Assembly (NCBI RefSeq): GCF_035987325.1
Contig: NZ_CP108488.1
Span: 7,006,001 to 7,070,000, forward strand
Reading direction: 5' to 3'
DNA: 64,000 nucleotides
Source of the DNA: Streptomyces sp. NBC_01244
Lineage (GTDB): Bacteria; Actinomycetota; Actinomycetes; Streptomycetales; Streptomycetaceae
Shown here: piece after piece, positions 16,689 through 23,961 of the stretch
How the letters are laid out: every line of letters begins with the position of its first letter
Position numbering within the stretch: position 1 is the first letter of the stretch
Notes under the pieces: model-generated
What the model was told of the DNA's origin: nothing
Seen by the model: only the letters and a program-made list of their open reading frames with translations
Databases searched by the model: none
Translations under genes and position numbers: made by a program

Positions 16689-17351
16689 TCAGTCCGCGGC
16701 CTGGAGGAGGTCCTCCAGCTGCTCCTCGCGGGCCTGGGCGGCCACGAAGAGGAGCTCGTCGCCCGGCTCCAGGGTCTCCTCGCCGTGCGGCGTGAGCACC
16801 CGGTTGCCCCGGATGATCGTGACCAGCGAAGTGTCCTCGGGCCAGGTGATCTCGCTGATCTGCTTGCCCGCGACCTGGGAGTCGGCGGGCAGGGTCAGCT
16901 CGACGAGGTTGGCGTCGCCGTGGCTGAAGCGCAGCAGCCGGACCAGGTCGCCGACGCTGACGGCTTCCTCGACCAGCGCCGACATCAGGCGCGGCGTGGA
17001 AACGGCCACGTCGACGCCCCAGGACTCGTTGAAGAGCCACTCGTTCTTCGGGTTGTTCACCCGCGCCACGACCCGGGGCACCCCGTACTCGGTCTTGGCG
17101 AGGAGGGAGACGACCAGGTTGACCTTGTCGTCACCGGTCGCGGCGATGACCACGTTGCAGCGCTGGAGCGCCGCCTCGTCGAGCGAGGTGATCTCGCAGG
17201 CGTCGGCCAGCAGCCACTCGGCCTGCGGCACCCGCTCCACCGAGATGGCGGTCGGGGCCTTGTCCACGAGGAGCACCTCGTGGCCGTTCTCCAGGAGCTC
17301 GCCCGCGATGGAACGGCCCACCGCACCTGCTCCGGCGATCGCGACCCTCAT
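16689..17351 (-). CDS. TrkA-type K+ channel/transport regulator (second of pair)
   Basis: 220 residues. RCK_N Rossmann domain with GAGAVGRSIAGELL (about 7-20) and the acidic residue at the end of the second strand (VDKAP), which favour NAD(H) binding; RCK_C (TrkA-C) domain from about 135 with EISEITWPEDTSLVTIIRG. It would form the cytosolic gating ring of a Trk/Ktr K+ transporter or channel, or bind a ligand such as c-di-AMP through RCK_C. Its ATG overlaps the stop of the upstream trkA paralogue (ATGA), so the two are translated together and perhaps hetero-oligomerise. Confidence 0.9.
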   Translation of the reverse strand: MRVAIAGAGAVGRSIAGELLENGHEVLLVDKAPTAISVERVPQAEWLLADACEITSLDEAALQRCNVVIAATGDDKVNLVVSLLAKTEYGVPRVVARVNNPKNEWLFNESWGVDVAVSTPRLMSALVEEAVSVGDLVRLLRFSHGDANLVELTLPADSQVAGKQISEITWPEDTSLVTIIRGNRVLTPHGEETLEPGDELLFVAAQAREEQLEDLLQAAD

Positions 17352-18016
17352 GCGTGTGCCTCCTCAGGACCCTCGGCGAAGGCTGCCTCCACCTTGTCGA
17401 TCTCGTCCGTGCGCATCATCACGTGGACGAGGTCGCCCTCCTGGAGGACGGTCGCCGATGTCGGCAGCATGGCCTCGCCCAGCCGGGTGAGGAAGGCGAC
17501 GCGGACGCCGGTCTCCTCCTGCAGCCGGCTGACCTTCTGGCCGATCCAGGCGGTCGAGGTGTGCACCTCCGCGAGCTGGACACCGCCGCTCGGGTCCCGC
17601 CACAGCGGCTCGGCGCCCGAAGGCAGCAGCCGGCGGAGCATCTGGTCGGCCGTCCAGCGCACGGTGGCGACGGTGGGGATGCCCAGGCGCTGGTAGACCT
17701 CGGCGCGCTTGGGGTCGTAGATGCGGGCGGCGACGTTCTCGACGCCGAACATCTCACGGGCCACCCGGGCGGCGATGATGTTGGAATTGTCACCACTGCT
17801 CACCGCGGCGAAGGCGCCCGCCTCCTCGATGCCGGCCTCGCGCAGCGTGTCCTGGTCGAAGCCGACCCCGGTGACGCGACGGCCGCCGAATCCGGCTCCC
17901 AGCCGGCGGAATGCGGTGGGGTCCTGGTCGATGACCGCGACCGTATGCCCCTGCTGTTCCAGGGTCTGCGCGAGGGCGGAGCCCACTCTTCCGCAGCCCA
18001 TAATGACGATGTGCAC
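17348..18016 (-). CDS. TrkA-type K+ channel/transport regulator (first of pair)
   Basis: 222 residues from GTG 18016; GGAAGGA 5 bases upstream decides this start over a longer ATG at 18061. RCK_N with MGCGRVGSALAQTLEQQGH and VIDQDP (NAD-binding), then FGVENVAARIYDPKRAEVY, then RCK_C from about 140 (EVHTSTAWIGQKVSRLQEETG). It is the upstream partner of the following trkA gene in a two-gene operon. Divergent from the APC permease gene, with about 220 bp between. Confidence 0.9.
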   Translation of the reverse strand: MHIVIMGCGRVGSALAQTLEQQGHTVAVIDQDPTAFRRLGAGFGGRRVTGVGFDQDTLREAGIEEAGAFAAVSSGDNSNIIAARVAREMFGVENVAARIYDPKRAEVYQRLGIPTVATVRWTADQMLRRLLPSGAEPLWRDPSGGVQLAEVHTSTAWIGQKVSRLQEETGVRVAFLTRLGEAMLPTSATVLQEGDLVHVMMRTDEIDKVEAAFAEGPEEAHA

Positions 18017-18222
18017 GGCCGTCCTTCCGGCTGTCAGCGGCTCGCTGGATTCCAGCCTCATTGCTGCTCTGGCTTAACAGGGTCTCAGACCATGGCCCAA
18101 GCTACACACGGGCGGTCACCAGTGTGACCATTTGCGCGGGAGGCGGGGCTCCTTTGCCCTGGATGCGCTGGGACTTCCCGCCGTATAGGGGTGGGGGGTT
18201 CGTCAGGCTGATTTCGAACGCT

Positions 18223-18228
18223 TACGAT
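18223..18228 (+). promoter_or_regulatory. Candidate -10 box for a leaderless permease mRNA
   Basis: TACGAT ends 7 bases before the GTG start at 18236, so transcription would start at or within one base of the start codon; no Shine-Dalgarno is present between them. The -35 is weak (TTCGTC around 18199). Inference from spacing and sequence only. Confidence 0.4.
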
Positions 18229-18235
18229 CCTCTGC

Positions 18236-20290
18236 GTGTCCAAACTGACCGACGTGCCCAAACGGATCCTGATCGGCCGGGCGCTACGCAGCGACCGCCT
18301 CGGGGAAACCCTCCTTCCCAAGCGGATCGCCCTCCCCGTGTTCGCGTCCGACCCGCTCTCCTCGGTGGCATATGCCCCCGGCGAGGTCCTGCTGGTCCTG
18401 TCGATCGCAGGCGTGTCGGCGTACCAATTCAGCCCCTGGATCGCCGTCGCGGTGGTCGTGCTGATGTTCACGGTGGTCGCCTCCTACCGGCAGAACGTCC
18501 ACGCCTACCCCAGCGGCGGCGGCGACTACGAGGTCGCCAACACCAACCTCGGGCCCAGGGCCGGCCTCACGGTCGCGAGCGCCCTGCTCGTCGACTACGT
18601 CCTCACGGTCGCCGTGTCGGTCTCCTCGGGCGTCGAGAACCTCGGCTCCGCGGTCGATTTCGTCATCGAGCACAAAGTGCTCTCGGCGATCATCGTGATC
18701 CTGCTGCTCACGCTGATGAACCTGCGCGGCGTGAAGGAATCCGGGAACCTCTTCGCCATCCCGACCTACGTGTTCGTCGGCGCCGTCTTCGTGATGATCG
18801 CGTGGGGTGCCTGGCGCGGCCTGGTCACGGGCGACACCATGGAGGCTCCGACGGCCGGCCTGGAGATCAAACCCGAACACGAGGGGCTCGCCGGATTCGC
18901 GCTGGTCTTCCTGCTGCTGCGCGCCTTCTCCTCCGGCTGCGCCGCGCTGACGGGCGTCGAGGCCATCAGCAACGGCGTACCCGCCTTCCGCAAGCCCAAG
19001 AGCAAGAACGCGGCCACCACCCTCGCCCTCATGGGAGGCCTGGCCGTCACGATGTTCTGCGGGATCATCGGCCTGGCCATGGCCACCGACGTCAAGATGG
19101 CGGAGAAGCCCGCCACGGACCTGCTGGAGAACGGCGTCCCGGTCGGTACCGGCTACGTCCAGCACCCGGTCATCTCCCAGGTCGCCGAGGCCGTCTTCGG
19201 CAACGGCAGCTTCCTCTTCATCGTGCTCGCCGCGGCCACCGCGCTGGTCCTCTTCCTCGCCGCGAACACCGCGTACAACGGCTTCCCGCTGCTCGGCTCG
19301 ATCCTCGCCCAGGACCGCTACCTGCCGCGCCAGCTGCACACCCGCGGCGACCGCCTCGCCTTCTCCAACGGCATCGTGCTGCTCGCGGGCGCCGCGATGC
19401 TGCTCGTGTGGATCTACGACGCCGACTCGACGAAGCTGATCCAGCTCTACATCGTCGGCGTCTTCGTCTCCTTCACGCTGAGCCAGATCGGCATGGTCCG
19501 GCACTGGAACCGCCACCTGCGCGCGGAGCGCGACCAGGCCGCCCGCCGCCGGATGCACCGGTCCCGGGCGATCAACACCTTCGGCGCCTTCTTCACCGGC
19601 ATGGTGCTGGTGGTCGTCCTGGCCACCAAGTTCACCCACGGCGCCTGGGTCGCCCTGCTCGGAATGGTCATCTTCTACGGAACGATGTCCGCGATCCGCA
19701 AGCACTACGACCGGGTCTCCGAGGAGATCGCCGCCGCCGAGGGCCCGAGCGACGACAGCGTGCGCCCCTCGCGGGTCCACTCCATCGTCCTGGTCTCCAA
19801 GGTCCACAAGCCCACTCTGCGCGCCCTGGCCTTCGCCAAGCTGACCCGCTCGGACCGGCTGGAGGCGCTCAGCATCAGCGTCGACCCGGCCGAGACCAAG
19901 GCCCTGCGCGAGGAGTGGGAGCGGCGCGGCATCAACGTCCCGCTCAAGATCCTGGACTCCCCGTACCGCGAGATCACCCGCCCGGTCGTCGAGTACGTGA
20001 AGGGCCTGCGCAGCGAGAACCCGCGCGACGCCGTCAGCGTGTACATCCCCGAGTACGTGGTCGGACGCTGGTACGAGCACCTGCTGCACAACCAGAGCGC
20101 GCTGCGCCTCAAGGGCCGGCTGCTCTTCACCCCCGGCGTGATGGTCACCTCGGTGCCCTACCAGCTGGAGTCCTCGGAGCTGGCGAAGAAGCGGGCGAAG
20201 AAGCGTGCGGAGTGGAACGCCCCGGGCGCGGTGCGCCGCGGGCCGGTCGACACCCCGCGTCCGCGTCCGAAGGACCCGGCGGGGAAGTAG
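18236..20290 (+). CDS. APC superfamily amino-acid/K+ permease
   Basis: 684 residues from GTG 18236. The short N-terminal cytoplasmic tail is followed by twelve TM helices spanning about 30-475, beginning LPVFASDPLSSVAYAPGEVLLVL, the SSVAYAxGE pattern typical of the KUP/APC-like permeases paired with TrkA proteins in actinobacteria. A GGGDYEVANTNLGP loop follows TM2. A ~200-residue cytoplasmic C-terminal domain (about 490-684) holds a USP-like alpha/beta segment (SRVHSIVLVSKVHKPTLRALAF) and a Lys/Arg-rich tail. The adjacent divergent TrkA pair suggests the regulators act on this transporter. A terminator follows at 20317. Confidence 0.88.
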   Translation: MSKLTDVPKRILIGRALRSDRLGETLLPKRIALPVFASDPLSSVAYAPGEVLLVLSIAGVSAYQFSPWIAVAVVVLMFTVVASYRQNVHAYPSGGGDYEVANTNLGPRAGLTVASALLVDYVLTVAVSVSSGVENLGSAVDFVIEHKVLSAIIVILLLTLMNLRGVKESGNLFAIPTYVFVGAVFVMIAWGAWRGLVTGDTMEAPTAGLEIKPEHEGLAGFALVFLLLRAFSSGCAALTGVEAISNGVPAFRKPKSKNAATTLALMGGLAVTMFCGIIGLAMATDVKMAEKPATDLLENGVPVGTGYVQHPVISQVAEAVFGNGSFLFIVLAAATALVLFLAANTAYNGFPLLGSILAQDRYLPRQLHTRGDRLAFSNGIVLLAGAAMLLVWIYDADSTKLIQLYIVGVFVSFTLSQIGMVRHWNRHLRAERDQAARRRMHRSRAINTFGAFFTGMVLVVVLATKFTHGAWVALLGMVIFYGTMSAIRKHYDRVSEEIAAAEGPSDDSVRPSRVHSIVLVSKVHKPTLRALAFAKLTRSDRLEALSISVDPAETKALREEWERRGINVPLKILDSPYREITRPVVEYVKGLRSENPRDAVSVYIPEYVVGRWYEHLLHNQSALRLKGRLLFTPGVMVTSVPYQLESSELAKKRAKKRAEWNAPGAVRRGPVDTPRPRPKDPAGK

Positions 20291-20316
20291 GTCCGCAGCC
20301 CGCGCATCGGGTTGGC

Positions 20317-20375
20317 GAACGGCCGGACGAGATCCACGTAAACTGGTGGGTCGGTCGTCCGGCCGTTCCTTTTCG
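20317..20375 (+). terminator. Hairpin terminator with T-rich tail after the permease
   Basis: A perfect 14-bp stem GAACGGCCGGACGA / TCGTCCGGCCGTTC with a 24-base loop, then CTTTTTCGATT. It begins 26 bp after the permease stop and 50 bp before the methyltransferase start. Confidence 0.75.
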
Positions 20376-20417
20376 ATTCTGATCTTCTGATCCACATCTC
20401 CTTGGAGTCTCCCCACC

Positions 20418-21752
20418 ATGACGAGCGAGCAGAACGAGAAGCAGTCACTGGTCGGGGAGGAGTACGAGGTCGAGGTCGGCCCCGTCGCGCACGGCGGGCA
20501 CTGCATCGCCCGGACCGCCGAGGGCCGTGTCCTGTTCGTCCGGCACACGCTGCCCGGCGAGAAGATCGTCGCGCGCGTGACCGAGGGCGACGCCGACTCC
20601 CGCTTCCTGCGCGCCGACGCCATCACCGTCCTCGACCCCTCCAAGGACCGCGTCGAGGCCCCCTGCCCCTACGCCGGCCCCGGCGCGTGCGGTGGCTGCG
20701 ACTGGCAGCACGCCAAGCCGGGCGCCCAGCGCCGGCTCAAGGGCGAGGTCATCGCCGAGCAGCTGCTGCGACTCGCCGGGCTCACCCCGGAGCAGGCCGG
20801 CTGGGACGGTACGGTCATGCCGGCCGAGGGCGACAAGGTGCCCGCCGGGCAGGTCCCGCAGTGGCGCACCCGCGTGCAGTACGCGATCGACGAGGACGGC
20901 GTCGTGGGCCTGCGCAAGCACCGCTCGCACGACATCCAGCCGGTCGACCACTGCATGATCGCGGCTCCGGGCGTCACCGAGCTCGGCATCGAGCAGCAGG
21001 ACTGGCCCCAGATGGCCACCGTCGAGGCCATCGCCGCCACGGGCTCCGGTGACCGCCAGGTCGTCCTGACCCCGCGCCCGGGCGGCCGCCTCCCCCTCGT
21101 CGAACTCGACAAGCCGGTCTCGGTCCTGCGCGTCGAGGAGAAGGACGGCGGGGTCCACCGCGTCCACGGCCGCCCCTTCGTGCGCGAGCGCGCGGACGGC
21201 CGTACGTACCGCGTGGGCATGGGCGGCTTCTGGCAGGTCCACCCGCAGGCCGCGGACACCCTGATCAAGGCCGTCATGCAGGGCCTGATGCCGCGCAAGG
21301 GCGAGATGGCCCTCGACCTCTACTGCGGCGTCGGCATCTTCGCGGGCGCCCTCGCGGAACGCCTCGGCGAGACGGGCGCCGTCCTCGGCATCGAGTCGAC
21401 GAAGCGCGCGGTGGAGGACGCCCGGCACAACCTCACGGACTTCCCCCGCGTCCGCATCGAGCAGGGCAAGGTCGAGCAGATCCTCCCGAAGACCGGCATC
21501 ACCGAGTGCGACCTGGTCGTCCTGGACCCGCCCCGCGCGGGCGCGGGCAAGCAGACGGTCCGCCAGGTCGCCGGCCTCACCCCGCGCCGCATCGCCTACG
21601 TGGCCTGCGACCCGGCAGCCCTCGCCCGCGACCTGGCCTACTTCCAGGAGGCGGGCTACAAGGTCCGCACCCTGCGCGCCTTCGACCTCTTCCCGATGAC
21701 GCACCACGTGGAGTGCGTGGCGATCCTGGAGCGGGTGGCGAAGGACGCCTGA
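20418..21752 (+). CDS. TRAM-domain m5U RNA methyltransferase (TrmA/RlmD family)
   Basis: 444 residues from ATG 20418. The N-terminal TRAM domain (about 10-70) contains HGGHCIARTAEGRVLFVRH. Next come Cys residues that can bind a [4Fe-4S] cluster (CPYAGPGACGGCDWQH, then DHCMI), and a Rossmann methyltransferase domain with LDLYCGVGIFAG (SAM motif I), VLDPPRAGAG and the catalytic nucleophile Cys in AYVACDPAALARDL. It methylates C5 of a uridine in rRNA or tRNA. It is the last gene of the conserved chromosomal block; everything to the right is accessory. Confidence 0.92.
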   Translation: MTSEQNEKQSLVGEEYEVEVGPVAHGGHCIARTAEGRVLFVRHTLPGEKIVARVTEGDADSRFLRADAITVLDPSKDRVEAPCPYAGPGACGGCDWQHAKPGAQRRLKGEVIAEQLLRLAGLTPEQAGWDGTVMPAEGDKVPAGQVPQWRTRVQYAIDEDGVVGLRKHRSHDIQPVDHCMIAAPGVTELGIEQQDWPQMATVEAIAATGSGDRQVVLTPRPGGRLPLVELDKPVSVLRVEEKDGGVHRVHGRPFVRERADGRTYRVGMGGFWQVHPQAADTLIKAVMQGLMPRKGEMALDLYCGVGIFAGALAERLGETGAVLGIESTKRAVEDARHNLTDFPRVRIEQGKVEQILPKTGITECDLVVLDPPRAGAGKQTVRQVAGLTPRRIAYVACDPAALARDLAYFQEAGYKVRTLRAFDLFPMTHHVECVAILERVAKDA

Positions 21753-21807
21753 CCTGCGGGTTTGCCGGTGTGCGTTATGTGCACTGTGGGCGTTACGGGC
21801 GATATCT

Positions 21808-21845
21808 TGACGCTGATCTGACGCTCGTGACGCTCATTTGACGCT
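21808..21845. repeat. Four direct repeats of TGACGCT
   Basis: Copies start at 21808, 21819, 21828 and 21839 (spacings 11, 9 and 11), about one helical turn apart. Such phased short repeats suit a regulator binding on one face of DNA; no regulator gene is adjacent. Confidence 0.55.
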
Positions 21846-21868
21846 CGGCAGGCGCATTTCCTGAAGGG

Positions 21869-21888
21869 GTGTCAGCATTAGCTGACAC
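21869..21888. promoter_or_regulatory. Perfect palindrome, candidate operator
   Basis: GTGTCAGC-ATTA-GCTGACAC: 8-bp arms and a 4-base spacer. It is about 25 bp from the TGACGCT repeats and resembles a dimeric repressor site (TetR/GntR class). No dependent intact gene follows. Confidence 0.5.
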
Positions 21889-22451
21889 TTCATCAGTCGT
21901 GAGGAGTTGTCTTGGACCGGGCCTGCGCCCGGTCGGGGAGGCGGCTTCTGCGAGCGCCGATCGAGCCCGGTGTCGGGCCCTTCGGCGCGTCGGGCGAATT
22001 TCACCGCGAACACTCTCTGTAGCGGAGAATGAAAATGTTCAGCATCACCACCCTGCTGATGACCCGCGTTTCTGGCCGGGGTGAGGCCGAAGGCCGCCAC
22101 GGGTGGCTGCTGGCTGCTACCCCTCGGCCGTGCCGCACAGCCGTCGGTGGCAGAGCCCCTCAGTAGTGCCCGTGTTCTTGTGGGCCTGCCGAATACCTGG
22201 ATGTGCGAGCCGACGATGCAGAAGATCGCCAGGGCGCGGAGTGCGACGCTCGTCTCCCGGGTCCGCCTGCCCAGCGGGTTCGCCGGGCGGAAGAGCACAT
22301 AGGCACGGGCGGCGGGACGGTATGTCCCGTCGGCCCGGCCCGGCCCGGGGTGGGTGGCGGGTTCTGCCAGTCGGATGCTCGATGATCGTGCCGTGGCGCC
22401 GGTGCGCTGCTGTCAGGTGTCTTGAGGGCGTGAGAGAAAGTGATGGGGGAT

Positions 22452-23315
22452 ATGAAGGACACGGAAGGTCCGGTTGTGCCGGAAGTGGTGGACAGCCCTG
22501 CCCTTCGGGCCCAGCCGTCCGGCGGGCTGGCACGGTGGATGCTGCGGCACCAGGTGTAGCCGGTGGGCCGGCCGGTGAAGGGCATGCTGAGCCGCACGCG
22601 TGGTGGAAGGTGATGTGCCTGACCGGCGTTGAATACTTCTCCAGCCTCGCCTACGTCCCGGCGATCGCCGCACTTGCCGCCGGGGCGGTTTCGCCGCTGG
22701 CGACGCTGCTGATCGTGGCGCTGACACTGCTGGGCATGCTGCCGATGTACCGGCGGGTGGCGAAGGAGAGCCCGCACGGCGCCGGATCGGTGGCGATGCT
22801 GGAGGACCCTGCTGCCGTTCTGGCGGGGCAAGCTGATCGTGCTCATCCTCCTCGGCTTCGTGGCCACCTCCTGGATCATCACGATCACCCTCTCCACCGC
22901 AGACGCCTCCGTACATGTGGTGGAGAACCCCTTCTTCCCCGCCGTCCTGCACGGCCACGAGGTCGCCCTCACCATCGCGCTGCTGCTGGTCCTCGGAGGG
23001 GTGTTCCTGCTCGGGTTCCGCGAAGCGGTCAGCGTCGCCATCCCCCTAGTCGTGGTGTTCCTCGTGCTGAACGCGGTCGTCATCGGCATCGGCCTGACCT
23101 ACGTGTTCACCACCCCGGGCGCCTGGTCCGCGTGGACCGATGCCCTCGCAGCGGGCGGGGGCGGCTTCGGTGACCTGCTGGGGCCGGCGCTGCTGGTGCT
23201 GGTGCTGGGCCTGTCGGGCTTCGAGACCGGCGTGAGCATGATGCCGCTCGTTGCCGCCGACGGGGCGGACGAGGAACAGCGGCTGCGCTCGCGGATCCGC
23301 AACACCCGCAGGCTG
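22452..23315 (+). pseudogene. Broken APC amino-acid permease
   Basis: Three consecutive frames encode pieces of one permease: a start [18 protein letters not shown]... ending at a stop near 22556; then [44 protein letters not shown]...[10 protein letters not shown] in a second frame (about 22590-22810); then [40 protein letters not shown]... to RIRNTRRL (about 22815-23315). Intact homologues are about twice as long, so there are at least two frameshifts and a lost C-terminal half. The break at NTRRL is abrupt, which suggests recombination. Several TM helices are recognisable. It is not functional as a transporter. Confidence 0.8.
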
Positions 23316-23468
23316 CGTCTTCACGCCCCGCATCTCAGCATGGACATGCTCACCAGGCGGCCCGGACGGCGATCAGTACCACGATCGAGCGATCACGAAC
23401 CGAGGAAGATCGGACCTATCTCCCACTTGCAACACCAGAAACGCCATCAGCTCTACCCGTCGTATCAC

Positions 23469-23861
23469 TTAACTCCCTTTGGCTCGCTTCGGGTTGGTCC
23501 CGCTGAAAAGAGTGCAGACCACGACGAAACCGATCAGTGCCGGGATGGGCATATGGCCTGCCGGCTGGTCGATGTCGTCGACGTACACCAGGGAGAGGAC
23601 CGCCCACAGCGGAGTGCCGAGGATGAGCAGGGGATAGGTGTGGCGCTCGCCGAGTCCGCGCATTCCGGCCCACAGCAGCAGGGGCATGAGCAGCCAGGAG
23701 GCCACGACGGTGGCGCCGAACTCGGTCAGTCCCGACCATGAGTCCGGGTTGTCGGAACTTTGGTCGCGTGCCCAAGCCAACCCCGTGCTTAAGGTGAAGT
23801 GGCAGGCCGCGGTGGCGATGGCGGAGACGGCACCGCCTTTGATGTGCCGTGCGTATCTCAT
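23469..23861 (-). CDS. Small multi-pass membrane protein downstream of giant secreted protein 1
   Basis: 130 residues from ATG 23861. Predicted helices: about 10-28 (VSAIATAACHFTLSTGLAW), 48-66 (ATVVASWLLMPLLLWAGM), 75-92 (TYPLLILGTPLWAVLSLVY) and 104-118 (PIPALIGFVVVCTLF); the C-terminus is basic (NPKRAKGS). I do not recognise a family. It is on the same strand as the giant gene, separated from its stop by 100 bp containing a 13-bp hairpin. The second giant gene is also followed by a hairpin and a small four-helix protein (42858-43316). A role in protecting the cell from, or handling, the giant protein is inference. Confidence 0.65.
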   Translation of the reverse strand: MRYARHIKGGAVSAIATAACHFTLSTGLAWARDQSSDNPDSWSGLTEFGATVVASWLLMPLLLWAGMRGLGERHTYPLLILGTPLWAVLSLVYVDDIDQPAGHMPIPALIGFVVVCTLFSGTNPKRAKGS

Positions 23862-23883
23862 GGTGGTGTCCAGGTGTCAGGGA

Positions 23884-23920
23884 GCGGGCCCCCACCGGCA
23901 TCTTCAAGGTGGGGGCCCGC
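23884..23920 (-). terminator. Hairpin after giant gene 1
   Basis: A perfect 13-bp stem (GCGGGCCCCCACC and its complement) around an 11-base loop, 42 bp beyond the stop of the giant gene and 23 bp before the next gene on the same strand. It could terminate, or attenuate read-through into the small membrane protein. Confidence 0.75.
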
Positions 23921-23961
23921 ACGGATGTTCCGGGGCTGGTTCGCCGTGGCGATCGTACTGT

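Larger units (their letters stand above)
21753..22451. other. ~700-bp non-coding transition from core to accessory DNA
   Basis: No convincing gene. It begins with a cluster of TGACGCT repeats (21808-21845) and a perfect palindrome (21869-21888), then a stretch without clear coding signal. A minus-strand frame near 22200-22298 encodes a short hydrophobic piece ([16 protein letters not shown]) that may be a membrane-protein relic. The conserved block ends here. Confidence 0.6.

Noticed and set aside
18284..20644. Long open frame antisense to the APC permease
   Set aside because: Same GC artefact; composition resembles translated complement, and no start signal.
21834..22298. Minus-strand frame beginning with a hydrophobic stretch ([16 protein letters not shown])
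   Set aside because: Most of the frame has no coding signature or ribosome site; kept only as a possible relic in the gap entry.
21753..22451. tRNA or att site at the core-accessory boundary
   Set aside because: No cloverleaf-like arms or CCA end seen on either strand, and no repeated att core identified.
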